Shown here: in pieces, positions 16,394 to 26,463 of the stretch
How the letters are laid out: every line of letters starts with the position of its first letter
Numbering within the stretch: the first letter of the stretch is position 1
Assembly: GCF_003732425.1 (NCBI RefSeq)
Contig: NZ_MOBX01000014.1
Coordinates: 186,001-250,000 of the forward strand
DNA length: 64,000 bases
DNA from: Pseudomonas fluorescens
GTDB lineage: Bacteria > Pseudomonadota > Gammaproteobacteria > Pseudomonadales > Pseudomonadaceae
Direction: 5' to 3'
Notes under the pieces: model-generated
The model's input: only the letters and a program-made list of their open reading frames with translations
The model's database searches: none
What the model was told of the DNA's origin: nothing
Position numbers and translations under genes: made by a program

Positions 16394-17851
16394 ATGAGTG
16401 AAGAGATTCTGATCAACATCACGCCGATGGAGTCGCGCGTGGCGGTGGTCGAAAACGGTGTGCTGCAAGAAGTGCACGTTGAGCGCACGCAAAAACGCGG
16501 GATCGTCGGCAACATCTATAAAGGCAAGATCGTCCGCGTGCTGCCGGGTATGCAAGCCGCTTTCGTCGACATCGGACTGGATCGCGCCGCGTTCATTCAT
16601 GCCGCAGAAATCTCCCTGCGCGAAGGCCCGGCGGTGGAAAGCATCAGCGCGCTGGTGCACGAAGGCCAAAGTCTGGTGGTGCAGGTCACCAAGGACCCGA
16701 TCGGCTCCAAAGGCGCGCGGTTGACCACGCAGTTATCGATCCCATCGCGTTACCTGGTGTACATGCCGCGCACCGCCCACGTCGGCATTTCCCTGAAAAT
16801 CGAAGATGAAGCCGAGCGCGAGCGCCTCAAGCAGGTGGTCAGCGATTGCGTGGCCAAGGAAGGGATCAAGGAGGCCGGCGGTTTCATCCTGCGCACTGCC
16901 GCCGAAGGCGCTGGTGCCGATGAAATCCTCATGGACATCCGTTACCTGCGGCGCCTGTGGGATCAGATCAACGAACAGATCAAAACCATCGCCGCGCCGA
17001 GCGTGATTTACGAAGACCTCGGTCTGGCGTTGCGTACCTTGCGTGATCTGGTTAACCCGAAAATCGAGAAAATTCGCATCGATTCCCGGGAAACCTTCCA
17101 GAAAACCACGCAATTCGTCGCCGAACTGATGCCGGAAATCGCCGATCGTCTGGAACATTACCCGGGCGAGCGACCAATTTTCGACCTGTATGGCGTCGAA
17201 GACGAAATCCAGAAAGCCCTCGAACGCAAGGTGCCGCTCAAATCCGGTGGTTATCTGGTGGTGGATCCGGCGGAAGCCATGACCACCATCGATGTGAACA
17301 CCGGGGCTTTCGTCGGTCACCGCAACCTCGAAGAAACCATCTTCAAGACCAATCTCGAAGCGGCCACCGCGATTGCCCGGCAAATGCGCCTGCGCAATCT
17401 GGGCGGGATCATCATCATCGACTTCATCGACATGGAAGATGAAGAACACCAGCGCCAGGTATTGCGCACTCTGGAAAAGCAACTGGAGCGTGATCACGCC
17501 AAGACCAACATCATCGGTATTACCGAGTTGGGTCTGGTGCAGATGACCCGCAAGCGTACCCGGGAAAGTCTCGAGCAAGTGCTGTGTGAACCGTGCAGCA
17601 GTTGTCAGGGGCGCGGCAAGCTCAAGACTGCGGAAACCATCTGTTACGAGATCTTCCGCGAGATCCTGCGTGAAGCCCGCGCCTATCAGGCCGAGGGGTA
17701 TCGAGTGCTGGCGAACCAGAAAGTCGTCGACCGTTTGCTCGACGAAGAATCCGGTAATGTCGCCGAGCTTGAAGGGTTTATCGGTCGCACCATCCGCTTC
17801 CAGGTGGAAACCATGTATTCCCAGGAACAATATGACGTGGTGCTGCTCTGA
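16394..17851 (+). CDS. rng: Ribonuclease G
   Basis: A 485-residue RNase E/G-family endoribonuclease that matures the 16S rRNA 5' end and takes part in mRNA decay. The S1 domain (about 35-125, GNIYKGKIVRVLPGMQAAFVDIG) is followed by the 5' sensor and the DNase I-like catalytic domain, with the metal-binding Asp residues in TTIDVNTGAF and IIIDFIDME. The zinc-link cysteines are in CEPCSSCQGRG. ATG 16394 gives the usual MSEEILINITP start; the GTG at 16367 has no support. It lacks the long C-terminal degradosome tail, so it is RNase G, not RNase E. Confidence 0.97.
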   Translation: MSEEILINITPMESRVAVVENGVLQEVHVERTQKRGIVGNIYKGKIVRVLPGMQAAFVDIGLDRAAFIHAAEISLREGPAVESISALVHEGQSLVVQVTKDPIGSKGARLTTQLSIPSRYLVYMPRTAHVGISLKIEDEAERERLKQVVSDCVAKEGIKEAGGFILRTAAEGAGADEILMDIRYLRRLWDQINEQIKTIAAPSVIYEDLGLALRTLRDLVNPKIEKIRIDSRETFQKTTQFVAELMPEIADRLEHYPGERPIFDLYGVEDEIQKALERKVPLKSGGYLVVDPAEAMTTIDVNTGAFVGHRNLEETIFKTNLEAATAIARQMRLRNLGGIIIIDFIDMEDEEHQRQVLRTLEKQLERDHAKTNIIGITELGLVQMTRKRTRESLEQVLCEPCSSCQGRGKLKTAETICYEIFREILREARAYQAEGYRVLANQKVVDRLLDEESGNVAELEGFIGRTIRFQVETMYSQEQYDVVLL

Positions 17852-17926
17852 TCCCCTGCGTCACTTTTATTCCACCGCGGCTGGCCTCAGCTTTTCGCAG
17901 TATTTTTGCCATGGGAGCCAACTGAC

Positions 17927-20900
17927 ATGGAGCGTCTGACACGCATTCTGGCCACACTCACCCGCTGGGGGCTGGGCCTGTGCGCGTTGGTTCTGGTGTT
18001 GATGGCGTTGTACGTCAGTCTCGGTCGTGAGCTGACCCCGCTGGTGGCCGAATATCGCGCCGACATTGAAGACAAGGCCAGTGCCGCCCTTGGTATGCCG
18101 TTGCAGATCGGCGAACTGGAAGGTAACTGGAGCGGCTTTGCGCCGATCCTGCTGGCTCATGACGTGATGGTCGGCGACGGTGCCAATGCGCTGCGTCTGG
18201 ATCGGGTGCGGGCGGTACCGGATCTGTGGGCCAGCCTGTTGGCGCGCGAAGTGCGCATTGCCCACCTTGAACTCAATGGCCTGAAAATCAGCCTCAAGGA
18301 AGCCGAAGACGGCAGTTGGGCGCTGGAAGGCTTGCCGGTGCAGAACGATCAGCCGCTCGATCCGCAGCAGTTGTTCAATCGCTCGCAAATGATTCAGCAA
18401 CTGTCGGTGCTCGACAGTCAGGTGACCTTGCAGCCGCTGGATCACGCGCCACTGACCCTCACCTATGTCGGCCTCAATCTGAAAACCGGCGCCAGTCGTC
18501 AACGGCTCGATGCGCGTTTGACCTTGCCGGATGGTCAGCCCGTTGCACTGAGTCTGCGCACGCGGATTCGCCCCGAGCAATGGCAGGACAGTGTGGTGGA
18601 CGGTTACGCCAGCCTGCCGCAAAGCGACTGGTCGAAGTGGCTGCCGGAACGCCTTACCCAGCAGTGGAATTTTTCCGAGATCAAGGCCGGCGGCGAACTC
18701 TGGGTCAATTGGGCCAAAGGTACGCTGCAAAGCGCAGCGCTGCGTTTGAACGCGCCGCAACTGACCGGCGCCTATGCCGACCGCAAGCCAATTCAGATCA
18801 ATAATCTGGCGCTCAACGCGTATTACGAGATCGGCGCCGAGGGCGCGATCCTCACCCTCGACTCGTTGGCGATGAATTTCGGCGAAAACCGCTGGGAGTC
18901 GCATGTACAAGTGAGACAGACGCGGGCGACCGACAAGGTCGATGAGCTCTGGCATCTGCAGGCAGATCGTCTCGACCTGACCCCGATCACTCCGCTGCTG
19001 AATGCCTTGGGGCCACTGCCACAAGGGTTCGCCACGGCCGTCGAGCATCTGAAAGTCACCGGTGGTCTGCGCAACGTGCTACTGGATTTCCGCCCCAACG
19101 CCACCGATGGCAGCAAATTCAGTTTCGCCACCAATCTGGATAACGTCGGTTTCGACGCCTATCACGGCGCTCCGGCAGCTCGAAACGTCAGCGGTAGCCT
19201 CAGCGGCAACCTCGACGGTGGCGAGTTGCGCATGGACAGCAAGGATTTTGTCCTGCACCTCGACCCGATTTTCGCCAAGCCATGGCAGTACATTCAGGCC
19301 AATGCGCGGCTGACCTGGAAGCTCGACAAAGACGGTTTCACCCTGATCGCTCCGTACCTGAAAGTGCTCGGCGAGGAGGGCAAGATTGCCGGCGACTTCC
19401 TGATTCGCCTGCATTTCGACCATAGCCAGGAAGACTACATGGACCTGCGGGTCGGCCTGGTCGATGGCGACGGTCGCTACACGGCCAAGTATTTGCCCGA
19501 AGTCCTTAGCCCGGCGCTCGACGAGTGGCTGCGTACGGCGATCCTCAAAGGTGCAGTGGATCAGGGGTTCTTCCAGTATCAGGGCTCACTGAGCAAAAAT
19601 GCCGGGGAGGCTGATCGCAGCATCAGTCTGTTCTTCAAGGTCCACGATGCCGAATTGGCCTTCCAGCCGGGCTGGCCGCACGTGAGTAAAGTCAGTGGCG
19701 ACGTGTTCATCGAAGACAGTGGCGTGCGGATCGTGGCCGACAAGGGCCAGTTGCTCGACACTCAGGTCAGCGATGTCTTCGTTAATATTCCCCATGTGCC
19801 GGCCGGGCAGCACACGCACATGTACCTTGATGGCGGCTTTGCCGGCGGTCTCGGTGATGGGCTGAAAATTCTTCAGGACGCACCGATCGGCACCGGTGAG
19901 ACCTTTGCCGGATGGGAAGGCGCGGGGGATCTGCAAGGCAAGCTCAAGCTCGATATCCCGCTGGACAAGGGCGGCGACCAGCCGAAAATCCTCGTCGACT
20001 TCAAAACCGCCAATGCGCGACTGAAACTGGCTGAGCCGAAGCTGGAGCTGACGCAACTCAAAGGCGATTTCCGTTTTGACAGCGCCAAAGGACTCAGCGG
20101 GCAGAACATCGCCGCGCGGGCGTTCGACAAACCCGTGACCGCACAGATATTCGCCGATGGCAGTCCCGGCAAGCTCAAGACCCGGGTCGCCGCATCCGGA
20201 CAGGTCGAAGTGAAGAAACTCACCGACTGGCTGGGCGTGACGCAACCCTTGCCGGTTTCCGGGACCATTCCCTATCAATTGCAATTGAATCTGGACGGCG
20301 CCGACAGCCAGTTGCTGGTCAGCTCCAGCATGAAAGGCGTGGCGGTAGATCTGCCGGCACCCTTCGGCATGGCGGCGGATGTCGGGCGCGATACCGTGTT
20401 CCGTATGACGCTGCAGGGGCAGGAACGGCGGTATTGGGTCAATTACGACCAGTTGGCCAACTTCACCTTCGCCGCACCGCCAAGCAATTTTGCCGAGGGC
20501 CGTGGCGAATTGTTCCTCGGTGCCGGCGAAGCGGTGCTGCCGGGCGCCAAAGGCTTGCGGATTCGCGGGGTGCTCTCGGAACTGGACGTCGCGCCGTGGC
20601 AGGATCTGGTCAACAAATACGCTGGGCAGGATCCGGGCGGCAGCGCCAAGCAACTGCTCAACAGCGCTGATTTCAAAGTCGGCAAGCTCACCGCATTCGG
20701 AACAACGCTGGATCAGGCGTCGGTTCAGGTCAACCGCAAGCCGGGCGCGTGGAATCTGGCCCTCGACAGTCAGCAGGCCAAAGGCTCGGCGAGCCTGCCG
20801 GACGCCAAGGGCGTGCCGCTTGCGGTCAATCTGCAATACGTGAAACTGCCGGCGCCGGACCCGACGGTGCAGGCTGACGAGAATTCGCCAGACCCATTGG

Positions 20901-21733
20901 TGTCGGTTGATCCGACGAAGATTCCGGCGCTGGATATCACCATCAATCAACTGTTTCTCGGGCCGGACCTGGTTGGCGGCTGGTCGCTCAAGGTACGCCC
21001 GACCGCCAAAGGCATTGCGCTGAATAACCTCGACATGGGCCTCAAGGGCATCCTGTTGCAGGGCAACGGCGGTTGGGAAGGCGCGCCGGGGGCGACCAAT
21101 AGCTGGTTCAAAGGCCGGATTGGCGGCAAGAACCTCGCCGATGTGCTCAAGGGCTGGGGCTTTGCGCCGAGCGTGACCAGCGAAGAATTTCATATGGACG
21201 TCGACGGCCGTTGGCCGGGCTCGCCGGCCTGGCTGGCGACCAAGCGCTTCTCCGGCACGCTCGATGCGTCGTTGAACAAAGGTCAGTTTGTTGAAGTGGA
21301 GGGCGGCGCGCAGGCGTTGCGAGTATTTGGCCTGCTTAACTTCAACTCCATCGGCCGGCGTCTGCGTCTGGACTTCTCCGATCTGTTCGGCAAAGGCTTG
21401 AGCTACGACCGGGTCAAAGGTCTGCTGGTGGCGAATAATGGTGTGTATGTCACCCGTGAACCCATTCGCCTGACCGGCCCATCGAGCAACCTTGAGCTGG
21501 ACGGTACGCTGGACCTGGTCGGTGACAAGGTCGATGCCAAGTTGCTGGTGACCTTGCCGGTGACCAACAACCTGCCGATTGCGGCGCTGATCGTCGGTGC
21601 GCCGGCGGTCGGCGGCGCGTTGTTCCTGATCGACAAGCTGATCGGTGACCGCGTGGCGCGCTTCGCCAGTGTGAAATACACCGTCAAAGGCCCATGGAAA
21701 GAGCCGAAAATCACCTTCGACAAGCCTTTTTGA
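17927..21733 (+). CDS. yhdP: YhdP-family AsmA-like envelope lipid-transport protein
   Basis: A protein of 1268 residues with one membrane segment near the N-terminus (about 15-35) and a long periplasmic body ending in an AsmA-like C-terminal region. This is the TIGR02099/YhdP architecture: a repeating beta-groove bridge that, in E. coli, acts with TamB and YdbH in phospholipid movement to the outer membrane. The C-terminal DLVGDKVDAKLLVTLPV and ALFLIDKLIGDRVARF elements are typical. ATG 17927 is preceded by GGGAG nine bases upstream. Its place after rng is conserved in Pseudomonas. Confidence 0.92.
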   Translation: MERLTRILATLTRWGLGLCALVLVLMALYVSLGRELTPLVAEYRADIEDKASAALGMPLQIGELEGNWSGFAPILLAHDVMVGDGANALRLDRVRAVPDLWASLLAREVRIAHLELNGLKISLKEAEDGSWALEGLPVQNDQPLDPQQLFNRSQMIQQLSVLDSQVTLQPLDHAPLTLTYVGLNLKTGASRQRLDARLTLPDGQPVALSLRTRIRPEQWQDSVVDGYASLPQSDWSKWLPERLTQQWNFSEIKAGGELWVNWAKGTLQSAALRLNAPQLTGAYADRKPIQINNLALNAYYEIGAEGAILTLDSLAMNFGENRWESHVQVRQTRATDKVDELWHLQADRLDLTPITPLLNALGPLPQGFATAVEHLKVTGGLRNVLLDFRPNATDGSKFSFATNLDNVGFDAYHGAPAARNVSGSLSGNLDGGELRMDSKDFVLHLDPIFAKPWQYIQANARLTWKLDKDGFTLIAPYLKVLGEEGKIAGDFLIRLHFDHSQEDYMDLRVGLVDGDGRYTAKYLPEVLSPALDEWLRTAILKGAVDQGFFQYQGSLSKNAGEADRSISLFFKVHDAELAFQPGWPHVSKVSGDVFIEDSGVRIVADKGQLLDTQVSDVFVNIPHVPAGQHTHMYLDGGFAGGLGDGLKILQDAPIGTGETFAGWEGAGDLQGKLKLDIPLDKGGDQPKILVDFKTANARLKLAEPKLELTQLKGDFRFDSAKGLSGQNIAARAFDKPVTAQIFADGSPGKLKTRVAASGQVEVKKLTDWLGVTQPLPVSGTIPYQLQLNLDGADSQLLVSSSMKGVAVDLPAPFGMAADVGRDTVFRMTLQGQERRYWVNYDQLANFTFAAPPSNFAEGRGELFLGAGEAVLPGAKGLRIRGVLSELDVAPWQDLVNKYAGQDPGGSAKQLLNSADFKVGKLTAFGTTLDQASVQVNRKPGAWNLALDSQQAKGSASLPDAKGVPLAVNLQYVKLPAPDPTVQADENSPDPLVSVDPTKIPALDITINQLFLGPDLVGGWSLKVRPTAKGIALNNLDMGLKGILLQGNGGWEGAPGATNSWFKGRIGGKNLADVLKGWGFAPSVTSEEFHMDVDGRWPGSPAWLATKRFSGTLDASLNKGQFVEVEGGAQALRVFGLLNFNSIGRRLRLDFSDLFGKGLSYDRVKGLLVANNGVYVTREPIRLTGPSSNLELDGTLDLVGDKVDAKLLVTLPVTNNLPIAALIVGAPAVGGALFLIDKLIGDRVARFASVKYTVKGPWKEPKITFDKPF

Positions 21734-21754
21734 GTAGCATGACTCTATTCCCGA

Positions 21755-21838
21755 TGCAGGAGCTGCCGCAGGCTGCGATCTTTTGATTTTGTTTTTTAAA
21801 ATCTAGATCAAAAGATCGCAGCCGGCGGCAGCTCCTAC
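21755..21838. repeat. REP-like inverted pair, family A
   Basis: GAGCTGCCGCAGGCTGCGAT at the left faces an inverted copy ending in GGCAGCTCCTAC at the right, around an AT-rich centre. It lies between yhdP and the nitrilase gene. Confidence 0.85.
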
Positions 21839-21868
21839 ACGGTTATGTGCAGATCCCGAGGAGTGGCC

Positions 21869-22729
21869 ATGTCTTTAGCGGTGATTCAAATGGTCAGCCA
21901 GAGCGACGTGCTGGCCAATCTGGCCCAGGCCCGGCGCCTGCTCGAACAAGCTGCTGCCGGCGGTGCGAAGCTGGCGGTGCTACCGGAAAACTTCGCCGCT
22001 ATGGGCCGTCGCGATATCGCTGACATCGGCCGTGCCGAAGCAATGGGCGAAGGACCGATCCTGCCATGGTTGAAACAGACCGCCCGCGACCTCAAGTTAT
22101 GGATAGTGGCTGGCACCTTGCCGTTGCCGCCGGTGGATCAGCCGACGGCCAAGGCCAATGCCTGCTCGCTGCTGTTCGATGATCAGGGCGAAATCGTTGC
22201 ACGCTATGACAAGCTGCATCTGTTCGATGTCGATGTGGCGGACAATCGCGGCCGTTATCGCGAATCCGATGACTATGCTTATGGCAGTGGCGTCGTCGTT
22301 GCCGACACGCCGGTGGGGCGAGTCGGTTTGACCGTGTGTTACGACTTGCGCTTTCCCGAGCTGTACAGCGAATTGCGTGCTGCCGGTGCCGAGTTGATCA
22401 CTGCACCGTCAGCCTTCACCGCAGTAACCGGCGCAGCGCATTGGGATGTGCTGATTCGCGCGCGCGCCATCGAGACGCAGTGTTATGTGCTCGCCGCAGC
22501 GCAGGGCGGAACCCATCCGGGACCGCGGGAAACCTTCGGCCATGCGGCAATCATCGACCCCTGGGGTCGTGTGCTGGCGAGTCAGGATCAAGGCGAAGCG
22601 GTGTTGTTGGCCGAGCGCGATAGCCATGAACAAGCGTCCATCAGGGCGCGAATGCCGGTGGTGAGCCATCGGCGGTTTTTCTCGCAGGGCGCACAGCGGC
22701 CTGCTTCAGAACACGAATTTAAGGCGTAA
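21869..22729 (+). CDS. Nitrilase-superfamily amidohydrolase (Nit1/2-like)
   Basis: A 286-residue carbon-nitrogen hydrolase. The Glu-Lys-Cys catalytic set is visible as Glu40 (LPENFAAM), Lys115 (YDKLHLFD) and Cys157 (VCYDLRFPEL). This profile is that of Nit1/Nit2-type omega-amidases, recently tied to repair of deaminated glutathione, but the exact substrate cannot be proved from sequence. ATG 21869 is preceded by GAGGAG five bases upstream; the longer frame from GTG 21845 lies in the REP edge and is unlikely. tldD follows four bases after the stop. Confidence 0.92.
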   Translation: MSLAVIQMVSQSDVLANLAQARRLLEQAAAGGAKLAVLPENFAAMGRRDIADIGRAEAMGEGPILPWLKQTARDLKLWIVAGTLPLPPVDQPTAKANACSLLFDDQGEIVARYDKLHLFDVDVADNRGRYRESDDYAYGSGVVVADTPVGRVGLTVCYDLRFPELYSELRAAGAELITAPSAFTAVTGAAHWDVLIRARAIETQCYVLAAAQGGTHPGPRETFGHAAIIDPWGRVLASQDQGEAVLLAERDSHEQASIRARMPVVSHRRFFSQGAQRPASEHEFKA

Positions 22730-22733
22730 ACCT

Positions 22734-24176
22734 ATGAGCGAGTTGTTGTCCTCAGTCAGTGATCACCTGTTGGCGCCCGGCGGCGTGACGATCGAGAGCC
22801 TGCAAGGCGTGCTCGGCGACCTTGCCGGCCCCGGCATCGACGCCGCCGACCTGTATTTCCAGGGCCAGATATCCGAGTCCTGGGCGCTGGAAGACGGCAT
22901 CGTCAAAGAAGGCAGCTTCAACCTCGACCAAGGTGTCGGCGTCCGCGCGCAGTCCGGTGAAAAGACCGGTTTTGCCTACAGCAACGCGATCACCCTCGAG
23001 GCCCTCGGCGCAGCGGCCCGTGCCGCGCGTTCGATCTCCCGCGCCGGGCAGAACGGCACGGTGCAGGCGTTCACCACTCAAGACGTCGCGCAACTGTACG
23101 CGCCGGATAACCCGCTGGAAGTATTGAGCCGTGCCGAGAAAGTCGAACTGCTCAAGCGCATCGATGTAGCCACACGCGCACTCGACCCGCGTATCCAGCA
23201 GGTCAGCGTCAGCATGGCGGGTGTGTGGGAGCGGATTCTGGTCGCGTCCACCGATGGCGGGCTGGCGGCGGATGTACGGCCACTGGTGCGCTTCAACGTC
23301 AGCGTGATTGTTGAGCAGAATGGCCGTCGCGAGCGCGGCGGGCATGGCGGAGGAGGGCGTACCGACTATCGTTATTTCCTCGCCGAAGACCGCGCCATGG
23401 GTTATGCCCGTGAAGCTCTGCGCCAGGCGCTGGTGAATCTGGAAGCGATTCCGGCGCCGGCCGGCACCTTGCCGGTGGTATTGGGTTCTGGCTGGTCCGG
23501 CGTGCTGTTGCACGAAGCGGTTGGTCATGGTCTGGAAGGCGATTTCAACCGCAAGGGCAGTTCCGCCTATAGCGGGCGCATGGGTGAAATGGTTGCGTCG
23601 AAACTCTGCACCATCGTCGATGACGGCACATTGTCTGGCCGCCGCGGTTCGCTCAGCGTCGACGACGAAGGCACACCGACCGAGTGCACCACGCTGATCG
23701 AAAACGGCGTACTCAAAGGCTACATGCAGGACAAGCTCAACGCGCGCCTGATGGGTGTGGCCCGCACCGGCAACGGCCGTCGTGAGTCTTACGCTCACCT
23801 GCCGATGCCACGCATGACCAACACTTACATGCTCGGCGGCGAAAGCGATCCGGCGGAAATCATCGCCTCGGTGAAGAAGGGCATCTACTGCGCCAACCTC
23901 GGCGGTGGTCAGGTCGACATCACCAGCGGCAAGTTCGTCTTCTCCACCAGCGAGGCGTACCTGATCGAAGACGGCAAGATCACCGCACCGGTCAAAGGCG
24001 CGACATTGATCGGCAACGGCCCTGAGGCGATGAGCCGGGTGTCGATGGTCGGTAACGATCTGGCGCTGGACAGCGGTGTGGGTACGTGCGGCAAGGATGG
24101 ACAATCGGTGCCGGTAGGCGTCGGTCAGCCGACGTTGAAGATCGATGCGATCACCGTGGGTGGCACGGGCGCATAA
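22734..24176 (+). CDS. tldD: Metalloprotease subunit TldD
   Basis: A 480-residue TldD, the zinc-protease half of the TldD/TldE complex that degrades unfolded peptides, for example in microcin and CcdA processing. The zinc motif HEAVGH is at residues 260-265, followed by GLEGDFNRKGSSAYSGR. The partner pmbA (tldE) is at 24917 with darP in between on the other strand. It is tightly coupled to the nitrilase gene upstream and ends next to a REP pair. Confidence 0.97.
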   Translation: MSELLSSVSDHLLAPGGVTIESLQGVLGDLAGPGIDAADLYFQGQISESWALEDGIVKEGSFNLDQGVGVRAQSGEKTGFAYSNAITLEALGAAARAARSISRAGQNGTVQAFTTQDVAQLYAPDNPLEVLSRAEKVELLKRIDVATRALDPRIQQVSVSMAGVWERILVASTDGGLAADVRPLVRFNVSVIVEQNGRRERGGHGGGGRTDYRYFLAEDRAMGYAREALRQALVNLEAIPAPAGTLPVVLGSGWSGVLLHEAVGHGLEGDFNRKGSSAYSGRMGEMVASKLCTIVDDGTLSGRRGSLSVDDEGTPTECTTLIENGVLKGYMQDKLNARLMGVARTGNGRRESYAHLPMPRMTNTYMLGGESDPAEIIASVKKGIYCANLGGGQVDITSGKFVFSTSEAYLIEDGKITAPVKGATLIGNGPEAMSRVSMVGNDLALDSGVGTCGKDGQSVPVGVGQPTLKIDAITVGGTGA

Positions 24177-24186
24177 GTAAACCAGC

Positions 24187-24271
24187 TATAGGTGCTGCCG
24201 AAGGCTTCGATCTTTTGATCTTGCTTGTAACAACCAAAGCCAAAAGATCGCAGCCTGCGGCAGCTCCTACA
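24187..24271. repeat. REP-like inverted pair, family A, between convergent genes
   Basis: TGCCGAAGGCTTCGATCTTT at the left and AAAAGATCGCAGCCTGCGGC at the right face each other. It separates the 3' ends of tldD and darP; one C-to-T change in the left arm (GGCTTCGAT) shows decay. Confidence 0.8.
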
Positions 24272-24283
24272 CGTGGCGAGATA

Positions 24284-24808
24284 TCAACGCAGACCGCGTT
24301 GAGTCTCGTCCAGCTCACGGATGTACTTGAAGATCTTGCGGCTGGAAGCAGGAGGTTTGTTTTGCGCAACCTCGTGCTGAGCCTGACGGATCAGGGAACG
24401 CAGTTGCTGGCGATCGGCGTCCGGGTACTCGACGACGAATTTCTCCAGCACGGCATCGTCGCCTGCGATCAGGCGATCACGCCAGCGTTCGAGATTGTGG
24501 AAACGCTCGTTGTACTGACGAGTCGAGGCATCGAGTTGATCGAGCAGCGTGAGAATCGCGTCAGTGTCCTGATCGCGCATCAGTTTGCCGATGAACTGCA
24601 AGTGCCGTTTACGCGCGATGTTCGCGGTGTGCTTGGGCGCATCGGCCAAAGCCCGGCGCATGGCGTCGGTCAGCGGCAGTTTTGCGATCAAGTCTGGCTT
24701 GAGTGTGGTCAGGCGCTCGCCGAGGTCAACCAGAGCATGCAGCTCGCGTTTGACCTGAGATTTGCTTTTTTCTCCCGTATCGAGGGAGTCGTCGTAAGAA
24801 TCAACCAT
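24284..24808 (-). CDS. darP: Dual-action ribosomal maturation protein DarP (YjgA, DUF615)
   Basis: A 174-residue, highly charged helical protein of the DUF615 family, which helps late assembly of the 50S subunit in E. coli. It starts at ATG 24808 (MVDSYDDSLDTGEKSKSQ). The family-typical SKSQVKRELHALVDLGE at residues 14-30, the KRHLQFIGKLMR segment and the C-terminal SRKIFKYIREL are visible. The open frame extends far upstream through antisense pmbA sequence, which is not coding. Its position between tldD and pmbA matches P. aeruginosa. Confidence 0.93.
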   Translation of the reverse strand: MVDSYDDSLDTGEKSKSQVKRELHALVDLGERLTTLKPDLIAKLPLTDAMRRALADAPKHTANIARKRHLQFIGKLMRDQDTDAILTLLDQLDASTRQYNERFHNLERWRDRLIAGDDAVLEKFVVEYPDADRQQLRSLIRQAQHEVAQNKPPASSRKIFKYIRELDETQRGLR

Positions 24809-24916
24809 GGTGGCAGTCCGCAAAGAAACGCCGCCATGATAACCAGTCGGGGGCCGCTTGTCCGGCCCGGTCGCTCGATGACCCCAGCCGAAAGCAGAAT
24901 TTGAGTGGAGATGAGC

Positions 24917-26263
24917 ATGAGTGCAGTTCAAAGCGTCGGCCCGCAGGCATTGCCGGCACTGCAGGAGCAAGTCGAGCAGATCATCGCCGAAGCCAAGCGT
25001 CAGGGTGCCAGTGCCTGCGAAGTCGCGGTGTCGCTGGAGCAGGGCCTGTCGACATCGGTGCGCCAGCGCGAAGTCGAAACGGTCGAGTTCAACCGCGATC
25101 AGGGCTTTGGCATCACATTGTATGTGGGCCAGCGCAAAGGCTCGGCCAGCACCTCGGCGACCGGCCCGGAGGCGATTCGCGAGACCGTTGCTGCAGCTCT
25201 GGCCATTGCTAAACACACCTCCGAAGACGAGGCCTCGGGTCTGGCCGACGCGGCGTTGATGGCCAAGGAACAGCATGATTTCGATCTGTTCCACGAGTGG
25301 GACATCACCCCGGAGCAGGCCATCGAGAAGGCCTTGCTCTGTGAGGCAGCGGCTTTCGACGCCGATGCGCGGATCAAGAACGCCGACGGCACCACGCTCA
25401 GCACTCATCAGGGCTGCCGCGTGTACGGCAACAGCCACGGTTTCATTGGTGGCTACGCATCGACCCGGCACAGCCTGAGTTGCGTGATGATTGCCGAGGC
25501 TGATGGCCAGATGCAGCGCGATTACTGGTATGACGTGAACCGTCAGGGCACTTTGCTGGCTGATCCGGTGAGCATCGGCCAACGTGCTGCGCAGCGGGCG
25601 GCAAGCCGTCTGGGTGCGCGTCCGGTGCCGACCTGCGAAGTGCCGGTGCTGTTTTCTGCCGAACTGGCTGGTGGTCTGTTCGGCAGTTTCCTCTCGGCGG
25701 TGTCCGGCGGCAGCCTGTATCGCAAGTCGTCATTCCTTGAAGGCACCCTGGGGCAGAAGCTGTTCCCGGAATGGCTGACCATCGATGAGCGTCCGCACCT
25801 GATGCGCGCGATGGGCAGTGCTTCGTACGACGGTGATGGTCTGGCTACGTATGCCAAACCGTTCGTCGAAAAAGGCGAGTTGGTGTCGTACATCCTCGGC
25901 ACGTACTCCGGACGCAAGCTCGGTATGCCGAGCACGGCCAACGCTGGCGGCGTACACAACTTGTTCGTCACCCATGGCGATGAAGATCAGGCTGCACTGT
26001 TGAAGCGTATGGGCCGTGGCTTGCTGGTCACCGAATTGATGGGCCATGGCTTGAACATGGTCACCGGCGACTATTCGCGCGGGGCGGCGGGTTTCTGGGT
26101 CGAGAATGGCGAAATCCAGTTCGCGGTGCAGGAAGTCACTATCGCCGGCAACATGCGTGACATGTTCAAGCAGATCGTCGCGGTCGGTAATGATCTGGAA
26201 CTGCGCAGCAACATTCGCACGGGTTCGGTGTTGATCGAGCGGATGACCGTCGCGGGCAGCTAA
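24917..26263 (+). CDS. pmbA: Metalloprotease subunit PmbA (TldE)
   Basis: A 448-residue TldE/PmbA, the partner of TldD. It shares the fold but has no HEXXXH zinc motif; instead it has SAELAGGLFGSFLSAVSGGSLYRKSSFLEG and TELMGHGLNMVTGDYSRGAAGFWVE, the standard PmbA C-terminal signature. ATG 24917 is chosen because GGAG lies six bases upstream; ATG 24911 and GTG 24905 are possible. A strong terminator follows at 26284. Confidence 0.95.
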   Translation: MSAVQSVGPQALPALQEQVEQIIAEAKRQGASACEVAVSLEQGLSTSVRQREVETVEFNRDQGFGITLYVGQRKGSASTSATGPEAIRETVAAALAIAKHTSEDEASGLADAALMAKEQHDFDLFHEWDITPEQAIEKALLCEAAAFDADARIKNADGTTLSTHQGCRVYGNSHGFIGGYASTRHSLSCVMIAEADGQMQRDYWYDVNRQGTLLADPVSIGQRAAQRAASRLGARPVPTCEVPVLFSAELAGGLFGSFLSAVSGGSLYRKSSFLEGTLGQKLFPEWLTIDERPHLMRAMGSASYDGDGLATYAKPFVEKGELVSYILGTYSGRKLGMPSTANAGGVHNLFVTHGDEDQAALLKRMGRGLLVTELMGHGLNMVTGDYSRGAAGFWVENGEIQFAVQEVTIAGNMRDMFKQIVAVGNDLELRSNIRTGSVLIERMTVAGS

Positions 26264-26283
26264 GCCTCAGCCGTCACAAGATA

Positions 26284-26318
26284 AGGCGCGCCACCTCAAC
26301 GGGTGGCGCGCCTTTTTT
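26284..26318 (+). terminator. Rho-independent terminator after pmbA
   Basis: A long GC-rich stem (AGGCGCGCCACC with GGTGGCGCGCCT) and a short TCAACG loop are followed by six T. It closes the pmbA transcript before the iron-regulated operon. Confidence 0.9.
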
Positions 26319-26339
26319 ATTGGTTCCACACAAAACCAT

Positions 26340-26428
26340 GTGGGAGCGAGCCTGCTCGCGAAAGCGATTTAACTGCCGATCGCAGTGCTGACTGACACGA
26401 CGCCTTCGCGAGCAGGCTCGCTCCCACA
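26340..26428. repeat. REP-like inverted pair, family C
   Basis: GTGGGAGCGAGCCTGCTCGC and its inverted copy flank about 45 bases. It lies between the pmbA terminator and the Fur-like region of the fagA operon. Confidence 0.85.
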
Positions 26429-26463
26429 ATGAGATATGCAGAGTTCGGCGCTCTTGTTTTGGT